From Lactuca virosa (lineage: Eukaryota; Streptophyta; Magnoliopsida; Asterales; Asteraceae), in NCBI GenBank assembly GCA_928212115.1, contig CAKMRJ010005523.1, forward strand, positions 246,349,482-246,413,481: DNA of 64,000 bases, read 5' to 3'. The position numbers were made by a program, and so were the translations under genes. Below are positions 22,545 through 33,658 of the stretch, piece by piece (the first letter of the stretch is position 1; each line of letters opens with the position of its first letter). The notes below the pieces were generated by a model that did not search any database, was not told the origin of the DNA, and saw nothing but the letters and a program-made list of their open reading frames with translations.

Positions 22545-25500
22545 TCAAAACCAACCCTAATTAAGAATTAGGGTAATAATCATAATCAAAGGTCCAATAC
22601 ATACTTTCTCTCTAGGGTAAAAGACCATTTTACCTTTCCAAGACTAGACCCCACCCAACTTGACCTAATGCTGAAAAAAACCAAATACACATTATGGTCG
22701 TACGTCATGCATACTCTAGCTCTATGCCATGCGTAGAGCCTTCCCACAAAAAACAGGGTATGGCCACGCTACGTGCTGTATACTCCGAGGTTACGCCCTG
22801 CAAAAACCCTACTGTTGCGAAAATCCAAGATTAAGTCCTTAATACCTAAAGACTAAATGTCTAACTCACAGATCTGACTCTAACGGGTGTCTAAATTCAT
22901 AAAGTTCATGTGACATACCCAATTTTACGGCTAGAAAAGACTGGTTTGTTTATGCTTATTTAAAATCAAAGTATCCTTTTTGAAGAATAATATTGTAGAA
23001 TGTGTTCCCAAAATACATGATAATGATATTATCAAAGCATTTCCAAAGAAATGTATTTTATTTATATTAAAAACGTTGGGATGTCAGTAGATAAGCATAA
23101 ACGAAAATAATACAGGCCTTACAAACATTTATTATTCTACTGAACTATAATCCATAAATCTCTCATCTGATCGTCACACATGTGCTCTAGTGCCACTATG
23201 TGTAATACAAGAAACTAAGTGGGTCAGGCTTGGGACTGGTGAACACATAGAGTTTTTAACCCACAAATATTTAAATTATTTTAATTTTATATTTTCATCA
23301 AATCATTCAACCCGGTTGCCCTTCCCGCTATCCTCACTTTCTTTCCCTAAAACATCTAATTCAAGGGAACTATCATAAGGATCATCTTCGGGATAGAAAA
23401 TAATGCTTAGGGTATTCCTTGGAAATATATGTCAATAAGGCAACCGTGGGGGGATGGAGTACACCTGGTGAACACTTAGTTCAAAAACACATACAGGTTG
23501 CGAGCCTGCTAGCGTTCCACTGAACTGTCTATAATAGTTTGTGGTCATCATCTATACTCTGCTAGATGACTCAACATCAAGTACATGTCGTACCAAAAGT
23601 TGAGGCCTCTCTCATCTATTTCATCTTTCTTCTACCCATATCTATCCAATATATTTATAGGTATAAAAATACATATACAGTTTAAATCGAATAAAATATG
23701 TATATATCACTCATATAGCATAGATATCAGGAACACATATAATAAGCATATATAGCATGTAATTATCTTAAATACTTCATATCTATGTGTAAGATGAAAG
23801 TAACTATGCACTCACTTGTTAAAGTGATGACTCGAAACTCGGACAACGCTTCACTTCTAGTAACTGACTTTTCGTTTGACGTAACCTAGTATTACTGTCA
23901 CTAGGTCGTAGTCTAATATTCTACGTGACTAAAAATAGTCTAGACCTATCAATCATTACAATGAATACTGATGGTTCTATCAAATAAGGATAAGTCAGGT
24001 AGGACTATTGGGAGACACGACCATTTCGGCGTATAGTCTTTCTGAAATCCAACAACGAAGCCAACATGACCATTCTGGTCACCTCTCCCGTAAGTAGATC
24101 AATCAGTATTACAACTTGGAATTACTAATAGTTCTTATTAATTAAATCATAACAACGAATATGAATTTAAATATAAATTACACCAAAATAAAATAGAGTG
24201 TAATTTAACTTATAAGGATTCCCTAGACAAAAGTCCGGAAATTGCACTCGCGGAACTCCGGGTTGATAGCAACTAGATACCGAGCTCCTAGGGATCTCTA
24301 AACTTGCCAAAATATCCTATGTACTAAGAAAATTCTGACAAAAAGAAGTAAAAGTCGAGAGAAATTGATTTGGAGAGGTGTGGAGGAAGAATGAACCTTG
24401 GGTAGCTCTTTATAGGCTGAAACATGGGTCTGTACGTTGCACAGAGGACCAGGTGTGCCACGCCTGTACTTGGGCGCTACTCCTCCTCTCAGGACTTAAC
24501 ACGTGGCAGATTTCTACTGGGGCGATGTGGTTGGCTTCTAGAAGGCCATACGCAAGGCGCATACGCGAAACGGATTTCACAATTTCAAAATTGCATAACT
24601 TCTTCATATTGAATCCGTTTTTGACATTCTTTATATCCACGGAAATCTCTCGACAAGATCTATAACTTTCATTTAGACTCTGTCGGCAAATTTTGAATTT
24701 ATTTATTTTACACAGGCTTAGACTGTTAAAGCCCGTATAAATTGCATAACTCTCTCATTCGGCGTTCGTTTTCGATTGTCTCTATATCCTTGAACTACTA
24801 TTAACTAGTTCTTCAATTCTTATTTAGATTATTTCAGCTAAAAATTGACTGATCTAAAATTCGATTTTTGTGTCCACACTCCTACGCTGAAACTTCGAAA
24901 AATCATAACTTTCTCTCACGAAGTCAGATTTGAACGTTCTCTATATGCACACTCCCAGTTTAATGACTATAATGACTTTTGTTCAGACCTCATCGGCTAA
25001 AAAGTAATTTATCAGATTTTTTTTGCGACGCGCGTTGCCATATCGGGTCGAATCGCAAAACTTCAAATGATCATAACTTCTTCGTTATAAGTCGGATTAG
25101 AGCGTTCCTTATATCTCTGGAATCCTCGTTACGACTACTTCAACTTTCGTCAAGTAAATTCGGCCTAATCATTATTCTATTTAGACGCGTATTTTATTCC
25201 TATTTTATTATATTATAATAATCACATAATATATATACATGAAATACATAATATTCACATAATTCTCCTTTATTACATCAAATAGGTTTCAATTATTGAT
25301 CCTAACTATTAGATCATATTTTTAATTACTAGCGGGAAACGCGGGCGCACAGTTCCTAACTTTATGCCTTTGCATGACTTAATGATGTCCAAAACCAAAC
25401 CCAGTTCCTTAACATCCTATAATGACTCCAAACCCTAGTATAGGTGAAAAGAAACCATCAATATCCTATTTTTATGACTTCAAATCCTCAGAAATGACAA

Positions 25501-26049
25501 GATATGGCAATCATAAGCTCTGGAGTAGCTTTTACTCACAAGAACCAAAACCATGGGAACAAAAGCATGCAAAACTCTAAGCTAACCTAGATCTAAACCA
25601 AGGAATCATAAAGGTTCAAGCTTTATACCTTCTGAGGCTTGAAAATGGGATGAAAGTTCTGGATCTTCAAGCTTCAATCTCACCAATGCTTCTCTAATGG
25701 ATTCCTTGTTCACAAAACACACAAAAAATCACTCAAAATGCTCAAGATCCTCACAAAGTAGCTAGGTTTTTGAAATGACTGCTTTGAGACATGGATGTTG
25801 AAGATAAGGGAGGCATCAAGGACTTAAGGTCCTTTTAATAGGGTCTCAAACCTAAAAATTAGGGTTTGGGGATCAACGTGAGTACGCCCTTGGTATACCT
25901 TATGTACACCCAACGTAGGGCATGAAGTCCCCGCGTTCCACTTTAATGACTTACACCCTGCATACACCTTATGTACGCCCAGCGGCCAATTTTGCAAGAA
26001 TTTGATCGTTTAAGCCATGAATGATAATACTTGAGAACCAAGTGTTACA
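21919..26049 (-). repeat. 5' LTR of gypsy E, split by solo LTR G
   Basis: As written it begins TGTAACATCCC next to the primer site and ends AAGTGTTACA at 26049. Without G and one copy of its target site the LTR is about 1.68 kb. It contains a CGGGTCTATTTCACC repeat (22200-22385), a (AT)n run (22506-22540) and degenerate GTACGCC...CGTA motifs at 22690-22805 and 25880-25985. In the minus sense the second cluster is followed by TATTAAAAGG (25840-25831), a plausible TATA box. Confidence 0.8.
22909..25351 (-). repeat. Solo LTR G (gypsy type, 2443 bp)
   Basis: As written it begins TGTGACATACCC and ends GGGCGCACA, flanked by GTTCA (22904-22908) and GTTCC (25352-25356), which match at four of five bases. 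No internal region is present. In the minus sense a CATACGC/GCGCATACG-rich stretch (24580-24430) lies just before CCTATAAAGAG (24417-24407), a good TATA box. Strand is inferred from that arrangement. The ends are less certain than for F. Confidence 0.65.
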
Positions 26050-26349
26050 CATGGATTTGGGCATATTTCTATATATTGGCCTATAGATATAATGATAAAG
26101 ATTAAGAGTAAAGAAAGGGGAGCCTTCTAAATCACAAGGGAATGTATTTTAAATGACGGTTAGTGAAGCCTGTTAGACAACATATGTCGTTTTTGGTAAA
26201 TTTTTGGTAGATTTCCATACCAACTAAAAAATTAGTTCATTCAACTATTCAAGTGAAAATAATCTGTGTTCCATTTTATGCACTATAGATGACCTTATTA
26301 GTTGAGAACATCAATGATAGTATTGTGACCATTATAAAAAATATGAGTG

Positions 26350-27440
26350 TGGAAGTTAATGGATATATGTTTATTGTGAATCTCCTCCTTACACAACTTA
26401 GTTGTTTCGATGTAGTTTTAGGTGTGGAATATTTAAGCACAAACCAATAGAGATCGTGTATGGGATGAAGATGGTTAGGTTAATGTATGCCGGTGGTGAG
26501 CCAATCATTAGCTACATGGATTAAAGAAGGGTGATTTCAAGTATTATCCATATACTTAAGACGATAAAATGTTTTGCCAATGGATGTCACTCATACTAAC
26601 ACTTCAAAGCTTTCATGAACCACATATTGTATACCATTCCTTGACAAGTTCATGATAGTCTTCACTGAAAATATTCTCAATTACTTTAAGTCTATAGATG
26701 AATAAGAGAAAACTTGAAAGAAGATCTTGAAGCACTTAATAAAAAGAGAAGCTTTACATTATACCCGAAGTGTGAATTTTAGATTCATAAAGGTTAATTA
26801 ATGGGGAATATAGAAAACCTAGATGGGATCAAAGTATATCTGAGTTACATAAAAACAATGATAAATTAGGAATCACTTAGGATACCAAATAAAACTAAAA
26901 CTTGTTTGGGTTTAACGAGTTATTTTCAGAGATTTGTTACAAAATTTTCCAAAATTGGAAGTTAATCGCATTGACTCATAAAAATGTGAGCTTTGATTAA
27001 TTCAAGGATTAAGAAGAAGCTTTTAAAGAGATAAAAATATTTTGTGAATCATCAATTAGCCCCTTACATGAGGGGCCATAAGACTTTGTTATGTATAGCG
27101 AAGTTTCAGACATGAGTTTGGTATGAGTTCTCACCCAACAAGAAAAAGTCTTTCCTTATTCAAGATAACTTAAGATACATGTAGGAATTTTCCAACTCAT
27201 GATTTAAATTTGGTGGCAGTCATTCAAGTCTTGATGATTTAGAGACACTATCTATATATGACTAAATATAAACTTTTCAAATACGAAAAGAGTTTACAAT
27301 ATGTATTTAGTCAAAATGATTTGATATAAAACCAATGGGATGAAGATAAATTCTCAGAGGATTATTAGTTTGAAATCCTTTTACTATCAAGGAAAAGTCA
27401 ATATTGTAGTCGATGCCTTGAGTCAATAGAAGATATAGAG
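26350..27440 (+). pseudogene. Gypsy pol pseudogene J (protease, RT, RNase H remnants)
   Basis: Reading through stops and shifts on the plus strand I see, in order: a retropepsin tail like FDVVLGVEYLS (26408-26440); the RT palm region resembling VFIDDILIYS (about 26655-26690) but with Asp lost; the RT connection region including GLTSYFQRFVTKFSKIG (about 26910-26965); and an RNase H region like HDLNLVAVIQVL...RHYLYMT (about 27200-27265) through SLQYVFSQNDL. This is the usual gypsy order. No LTR, gag or integrase could be assigned. It is an old fragment just outside the right edge of E. Confidence 0.75.
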
Positions 27441-28088
27441 TTAAAAATCAAATAAATTATTTCTAATACAACTTTATTTTTAATTGTTTTTAAAAAGAGT
27501 TATAAATAATATTACTCTAAATACGAAGTAATGGTATTCAATGTTTTATACTTAACTTAATTTAATTTTTGAATTTGTTTAATTGTGTTGTTAGTTTTGT
27601 AAATATGATAGACTTTTTAGAATGTATTTAACATTTTAATATTTTCTTTAATGATTTATAACACAATAAAATATTTGATAAAACTTTAAAAAGTTCAATT
27701 CAATCTACGAAATATGCTATTTAATTAGACTGCACGGTGTAGGAGGCAAAATATCGTCAACATCCTACATGACAAAGATCCCTTGACTAATTTTTTTCGC
27801 AAGCGGCAATCACCCAACGTCATACTATTGTTGTTCAATAAACACGTGAAAGACATGAAGCACATGATAATTTTTGTCTGTAAAGAAATTGAAGTTGCGT
27901 CAAAGGCTTGTACTTTTGTGCATTAGGAAAATACACAAAAATAAAATGGTAGTAGATGGTTATGGTTTGAAAACAATTTGGTTTGGGAGAAACATGTGAG
28001 AATGATAATTACTCTTGTCATATAAAAGTGATGATGTGCATTGAGATGCTTGTTAGCATCACATAAAATGTGTTGCATGGGATTAAGT

Positions 28089-28091
<3 letters not shown>
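27441..28091. other. AT-rich intergenic DNA
   Basis: No gene or element end that I can support. Confidence 0.5.

Positions 28092-28156
<65 letters not shown>
28092..28156. repeat. (AT)n microsatellite, left flank of the inverted-repeat element
   Basis: Pure TA run that directly abuts the left end of the element starting at 28157. Confidence 0.95.
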
Positions 28157-28159
<3 letters not shown>

Positions 28160-29640
28160 GTAAGTTCAATTGAGAAAATAAAAAAAGTTGAGAATAAGGG
28201 AATCATTCTCAGCCACTCATTTAATCTAAGCATAAAAAGACACAGTGGCAAACTTGTAAATATGATAATAACTTTCAATCTCAAATACGTAACATCGATT
28301 TCTTTGTTGAATACTCCGAATTGGAATTTCCCAGATTCGCAAACGAACTCAGTTGGAATCGGAATTTTTTCGTTGTTCATGAAATTGGAATCAGAGTTTT
28401 GGACTTGCAGTCACAGTCGACATTGAAGGACTCGGAATCGGTACTCATAGGTTCCCAATCAGATTTTCGGAAATCAAAATCAAAATGTGAAATCGATCAG
28501 ACATAGGATGTCGCATCTGAAGTCGGAAGCTTTTGAATTTGGAACATATATTCTAATCGGAACAGTTCGCATCTTGATTATCGGTATTACAAAGAAATTT
28601 GGAATCGGGATTTCAAGGTTTTAAAATTGAAATCGGAATTTTTGTTGGAATGAAATCAAAATCGGAATTGCACGCTTCAAAGTCGAAATCGGAAGTATAT
28701 GATGATTTGGAATTGATAACTTGAATCGGAAGTATCATGTTTTTAACATTTTTAAAAAAGTTAACTTGTATGCACTCCAACTGTTTGATGAAATGCATAA
28801 ACTAAATTACCACATTATATTCACATATGAATATGTTTTCTCACCTGAATCAGTATATGATTATTAAAACAAAAAACAAATATGCAAGTCTGTATGTTAT
28901 TCATATGTGAATAACATATAAAAATTATATATATATGTGAAAACACCTTGTAATATTCATATGTGAATATACTGTGTAATATTCATAAGTGAATATATCA
29001 TCTAATATTCACAAGTGAATATACTATGTAATATTCACATGTGATATACGATGTAATACTATGTAATATTCACATATGAAAATATCATCTAATATTCATA
29101 AATGAATATACTATCTAATATTCACAAGTGAATATATTGTGTAATATTCACAAGTGAATGTATCGTCTAATATTTAAATATAAATATATTATGTTTATTA
29201 TATGCTATATTCATATATGAGTGATACTTAAACTGGAAAAAAAATTAATCATATATTTTTATTCATAAGTGAATAACGAATGTACTGTAGTAAAAATCTG
29301 ATGCATTTTTATTCATTTATGAATAACGATAGCTGAAAATATAAAAAAAAATATATTTTATCTTAAAACTATATCAATATGGATGTCTATTTGTAGAGAA
29401 TAAAAAATCATTAATTTTGGTATATTTAAAATCATTTTTCGATAAAAATAGCTTTTTAAAAATTAAAAAAACGAAAAAGCTATGTTTTTGTATATATTAA
29501 GGTAATGATTAGCATAGTTTAAGAAACATGTTTTGTTGGAAAACACATGTCTATTCTTTTCCTATTTCCGCAGGTACGACCGAGACTTTTGCGGCAAAAA
29601 TAAATGAGTGGTTGAGAATGATTCACCTCCTCCCCTCGTC
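28157..29640. mobile_element. Non-autonomous inverted-repeat element between two TA microsatellites
   Basis: About 30 bp inside each edge are matching inverted sequences: AATCATTCTCAGCCACTCAT near 28200-28220 and, reversed from 29600-29625, AATCATTCTCAACCACTCAT. The left edge touches a (TA)n tract; the right edge runs into (CT)n then (TA)n. Inside are a region of interspersed TTGGAATCGGAA words (28320-28735) and a palindromic minisatellite (28813-29320). No transposase is seen. Insertion into TA microsatellites is known for Micron-type MITEs; the superfamily here is not established. Confidence 0.5.
28813..29320. repeat. Minisatellite of palindromic TATTCACAAGTGAATA units
   Basis: About a dozen variants of TATTCAYAWGTGAATA, most densely at 28950-29170 with a spacing of about 26 bp and linkers such as TACTATGTAA. 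Each unit is itself a 14-16 bp dyad. Confidence 0.8.

Positions 29641-29723
<83 letters not shown>
29641..29723. repeat. (CT)n-(AT)n compound microsatellite
   Basis: CT run to 29670, then a TA run to 29723. Open frames across it (SLSLSL...IYIYIY) are artefacts. Confidence 0.95.
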
Positions 29724-29727
<4 letters not shown>

Positions 29728-30186
29728 CTTAAAAAAAAATTGGATGATATAAATGACAACACATCATACTTACTGGTTAAGGAAATGATAAAAATGACCC
29801 AAAATGTTGGTCGATACGGATGACATCACACTCTCTAGTTTTATTTAGGAAAAATATATTCAAACCCATAAATAATAATATTTCTTTAAATGTATGTCTT
29901 TGTTCAAAATTATATATATAATATTTCTATAAACGAATGTATATATTTATTTTAATGTGTTATGAATGAAATTATTTATTTAATAACTTATTTATTTTAT
30001 TGATATCATAATTTAAATTAATTTTATACAAATTGCATGTATAAACTATATTTGGCTAATAGTATAAAATTTGAAGTTATTGTAATAAAAATATGTTAAA
30101 GAAATTCGTAAAAATCTTGTAAATTGAACGAATATTTATGAAAATCTGAAAAGTATTTGAAAATGGACATTACTTACAATATTCTT

Positions 30187-30747
30187 TTGGTGAAAAGGTA
30201 AAATTAAAAATAAACTAAGATTAGAGTTCAAAAACTATTAACTTTATTTTTTACTTTAAATTTAATGTGTTATTGAAAATGATCTAATATTCCGACTATC
30301 AAATCGATGAGTTTATATTTCTTAGGCTGGAGGGAGTGGCCCTCGCTAGGGACTCGCCTCCAGCTAAAGAAGTCGCCAAAATTATCTCGCGAGCCATGTA
30401 GCGAGAGGAAAGAGAGAAACAAGAGAAGTGAAATGGCTTTGATTGACTTGCTTTTTTTTTTTATTTTTTTTTTAAATTAAAATAACACAAATATTTGATG
30501 TTACTACTCTATGCCTTTTACAATTTGGATGCTACAATTCTCTTCATTCTAGGTGGCTTACCACTTCCTAGAGCCTTAGAAAACCTACCTACGGTGAAAA
30601 GGTAAATTGAAAAATAAAATAAGATTAGAGTTTAAAAACTATTAACTTCATTTTTTTTACTCTAAATTTAAAGTGTTATTGAATATTATCTAATATTCCG
30701 ACTATCAAATCAATGGGTTTATATTTTCCTAGAAACCTAGGTACATT
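30187..30747. repeat. Local tandem duplication, one copy interrupted by a MITE
   Basis: Copy 1 (30187-30324, resuming 30579-30595) and copy 2 (30596-30747) both run from GGTGAAAAGGTAAA through TTAGAGTT and CTAATATTCCGACTATCAAA to TTTATATTT...CTAGAAA. They differ at roughly one base in eight to ten. Copy 2 is the same site without the MITE. The preceding stretch 29724-30186 shows nothing else. Confidence 0.8.
30325..30575. mobile_element. PIF/Harbinger-type MITE (251 bp)
   Basis: The ends are GGCTGGAGGGAGTGG and, reversed from the right, GGCTCTAGGAAGTGG (12 of 15 identical). The flanks are TTA on both sides (30322-30324 and 30576-30578), the 3-bp TWA duplication typical of PIF/Harbinger elements. 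Non-coding. Copy 2 of the surrounding duplication acts as an empty site. Confidence 0.75.
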
Positions 30748-31370
30748 TTTTATTTAATTAACCAAATCAATTCCGTATTATATATCAAGCTAAATTACAT
30801 ACATTAAGAATATATATTTAATAATGATTGAGTTATTTACTGATATTTTTATTTTTAATTTCAATTTTCATTAATTTTCTGTAATAAAGTTGGTTTTAAC
30901 ATTTCTTTTATTTGTTACTAAATTTACCCCCAAGTGTTTTTTAAGATTAATATTTATATGTGAAGAAGTTTGTCAGAGTATAGGTTTTTTAAACTTTTTT
31001 ATACTTTATTAAAATAATCAAATTAGAAACTTCATAACTTAAAAAAAAAAAAATTTGAATAGATGTTTTCAGAACATTCATCATTATAAAGCTTTTTAAT
31101 AGAGTTAAAAAAAAAACTTATTGTATTTCTACAATATGAAAACTGTTCAATGACTTATTTAATGGTCCTATTAATTAACTTATTTATTATATTATTGTTT
31201 ATTTACACGAAATTGTTTTACACAAATTATATTTTGAAAAAATTCTTACAATTTGGAACTTCGGAACTTTTTGATTTTAAAAAGCTCAATTTTGTGTATG
31301 CTCAAATAACAACATGATGTCAACACAAAAATTTCCTTGATGAATGGTGTTCGAAAAAAAATATCCTTGA
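30748..31370. other. AT-rich DNA upstream of the OTU gene
   Basis: No gene or element end that I can support. Confidence 0.5.
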
Positions 31371-31374
31371 TGAA

Positions 31375-31403
31375 CACGTGAATAACTATAATTAGCACGT
31401 GTC
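31375..31403 (+). promoter_or_regulatory. Paired G-box / ABRE elements upstream of the OTU gene
   Basis: CACGTG at 31375-31380 and CACGTGTC at 31396-31403, 21 bp apart and about 215-240 bp before the start codon. ACGTG cores bind plant bZIP and bHLH factors, and two nearby ABREs are a common feature of abscisic-acid-responsive promoters. Response of this gene is inferred only. Confidence 0.55.
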
Positions 31404-31445
31404 AAACATCTCCACAACAGATTCTCGACAGCCGTCGATTCTTCC

Positions 31446-31455
31446 AAATATAAAA
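31446..31455 (+). promoter_or_regulatory. Candidate TATA box of the OTU gene
   Basis: AAATATAAAA about 165 bp before the ATG, leaving room for a 5' leader of roughly 130 bp. No transcript data. Confidence 0.4.
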
Positions 31456-31617
31456 TCTATTAAACGGACTACAAAACCCAAACGCATCTCGAGAGGCCAC
31501 TGAATCATTTCTCTTGCTGTAAATACCTCACTTTCTATCTCCTTAACGGCTCGCCGTCATTTTTCAAATCACCGATTAGTTCACCTCCTCCGTCCTACCG
31601 CCGTTTTTACTCCGGTG

Positions 31618-33013
31618 ATGCTCGGCGACGTACTTTGTGAACCCACGAAGCATTTGTTTCTCGGTTCTTCGTTATCTACCGGCCACTACGGTTCGGTAGC
31701 GCATCGCCGTCATGCTTCTGATAGCAGTTTTCCGATCAAACTAGTAGTTCCAACCACCGATTGTGTCGACCGTCGTTCTATAGTTAACGGATTAAATTTC
31801 TCTGATTCCGGCGTATCCGCTTCTATATGGCATGCTATCCTTCCTGCCGGAAATGATCGAGGAAGGCACAATCCGAGCCCCGTCGGCGAAGGTTCATGGA
31901 ACGTCGCCTGGGATGTCCGCCCCGCACGGTGGCTTCATCGACCTCATACGGCGTGGCTGCTTTTCGGCATTTGCGCTTACCTCGCGGCACCACCGGTGGA
32001 ATTTACGGAATCCGTTTCTGAGGCTGTGGATGCGGATGACGACGACATTAATGGAATTTGTACCACAGGTGTCCTAGAAAACTCCGTCAATTACAGAGTC
32101 ACAGGTATGCGATAGTTCAAATGTGACAGGTGACTTTTGGCTTTAAAGTGGCTGATTAACAATTGGCTATCATTACCTTTCGAATTAGATGAATAATAGT
32201 TTAGGAACACATCGATCATCAATCAGAAAGTTAATTGGTTCTTAACCATGATACTTTTTCATTAACCATTATACCTGAATTGATTACTTTTACATCTTAA
32301 TCAATACAGGGGTTCCAGCAGACGGAAGATGCCTATTTCGTGCAATAGCTCATATGGTTTGCTTGAAAAACGGGGAAGAAGCTCCGGATGAGAATCGTCA
32401 AAAACTACTTGCTGATGAATTAAGAATTCAAGTAAAGCCTTTCTGAATTTTTTTTCTTCTAACAATTACATGATCAGTTTTCTTGAATCGAACATGTTGT
32501 CATCACCATGTAGGTTGTTAATGAGCTCATCAAGAGGCAAAAAGAGATTGAATGGTAATTTTCTTCATCATAATTTGGACATCAAGTTCACAACTTGAAC
32601 AGTTTCTGGGGTTCAACAATTATGATTAATTCTTTTGTTATGTTCATAAGGTTTATCGAGGAAGACTTCGATGCATATGTGAAGAGGATCCAGAAACCAT
32701 TTGTATGGGGTGGAGAGCCTGAATTGTTGATGGCTTCTCATGTTCTTAAGTCAGTTCTCTATGCCATATATATGTATAATGTTTTACTTTTCAGATTAAA
32801 AATCTGCATAAAGAAACCATTTTTTTTGCATGTGTTCTCATGGCTATAGTTGTACTTTACAGGACTATAATTTCGGTGTACATGTTGGAGAGGGGGTCTA
32901 GCAAGTTGTCAAAGATTGCAACTTATGGTGAAGAGTATGAAAATGGTGAAAATAGTTCGATCAAGGTTTTGTTTCATGGCTATGGTCATTATGACATATT
33001 GGAAGACATATGA
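31618..33013 (+). CDS. OTU-domain cysteine protease (deubiquitinase), five exons
   Basis: Exons 31618-32104, 32310-32431, 32514-32554, 32651-32749 and 32863-33013 join in frame to 299 codons plus TGA. All four introns are GT-AG and short. Exon 1 (about 162 residues) has no clear domain; WLHRPHTAWLLFGICAYLAA near residues 105-125 is mildly hydrophobic. The OTU domain starts in exon 2 with VTGVPADGRCLFRAIAH, holding the catalytic Asp and Cys. WGGEPELLMASHVLK follows in exon 4, and FHGYGHYDIL in exon 5 holds the catalytic His. OTU enzymes cleave ubiquitin from proteins. From memory it is closest to the Arabidopsis OTU3/OTU4 type, so I give no symbol. The ATG at 31618 is the first in frame. No lesion is seen and it looks functional. 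It is the only host gene I can support in the window. Confidence 0.9.
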
Positions 33014-33650
33014 TTTTGGCAAGATCTTTAATTTAAGGTTCATATTCATGTCAATAGTATTCAAATACCATATGATTTTCTAAGGATCTTTTGCCATTAC
33101 TTTTATATGCTATGGTTAATTTGGTGCTAATTTATTATATAGGAAAACTCAACAAACCTTAAGAGCAATATTTTTAGAATGAAACTAGTAAGTTTTATGA
33201 AAAGTAAGTATTAATATAATCAACGTAAAAAATGTATTCTTTTACTATCGTAGAGTGAGTTGATTTTTTGAGTTTAAGTGATTTTTAGTAATTTTTTTTA
33301 GTGTTTTATTTTAGTCATTTTGTTTAAGTTACTATTTACCACTTGACTTGTTTGTTTTGTTTTGTTTTGTTTTACATTTTAGTCACCGGTGATAGCCAAT
33401 GTAAATGATGTGCCTATTGACATCAACATGTGCCTATTGACATCAACAAGGAATGAGGTTCTCAAAGTTATATTTAGTTATTGAACTTTTTTTTGGCATT
33501 TATGTTTTAGTCATTAAATGTTATTTAAGTTACCATTAGTCTTGTTTAAAATTTTCATTTTAGTCACTATTTTCTACTATCATTCATACTACTTAAAAAA
33601 AAAAAAAAAAAAATTCTTCCTTTTCTTAAAGTAAATTATATGAATGATCC
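33014..33650. other. 3' flank of the OTU gene and AT-rich DNA
   Basis: Presumably holds the 3' UTR, but no clear AATAAA was seen. A 20-bp unit ATGTGCCTATTGACATCAAC occurs twice in tandem near 33409-33450, and an A-run lies at 33594-33613. Confidence 0.5.
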
Positions 33651-33658
33651 ATATGATT

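Larger units (their letters stand above)
15413..26049 (-). mobile_element. Ty3/gypsy LTR retrotransposon E, 5' part, with two solo LTRs inside
   Basis: On the minus strand the order is 5' LTR (26049-21919, interrupted by solo LTR G), primer site (21916-21904), leader, gag remnant (21063-20134) and then DNA with no recognisable pol down to 15413, interrupted by solo LTR F. The 3' half and 3' LTR lie beyond C, off-window. Gag resembles Tekay-type gypsy elements. The element is old: gag has lost much of its capsid region and pol cannot be read. Confidence 0.75.

Noticed and set aside
24378..24665. 95-codon plus-strand frame in solo LTR G
   Set aside because: It overlaps the LTR promoter region, has no domain, and alternative frames are equally open.
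28018..28380. Frames with long IYIYIY or SLSLSL runs (also 29528-29823)
   Set aside because: Products of TA and CT microsatellites, not genes.
28813..29320. Regularly spaced repeat array that could suggest a CRISPR
   Set aside because: The linkers are nearly identical and the genome is eukaryotic; it is a minisatellite.
31832..32077. Second open frame inside OTU exon 1
   Set aside because: Overlaps the exon that joins in frame with the OTU domain; an alternate-frame shadow.
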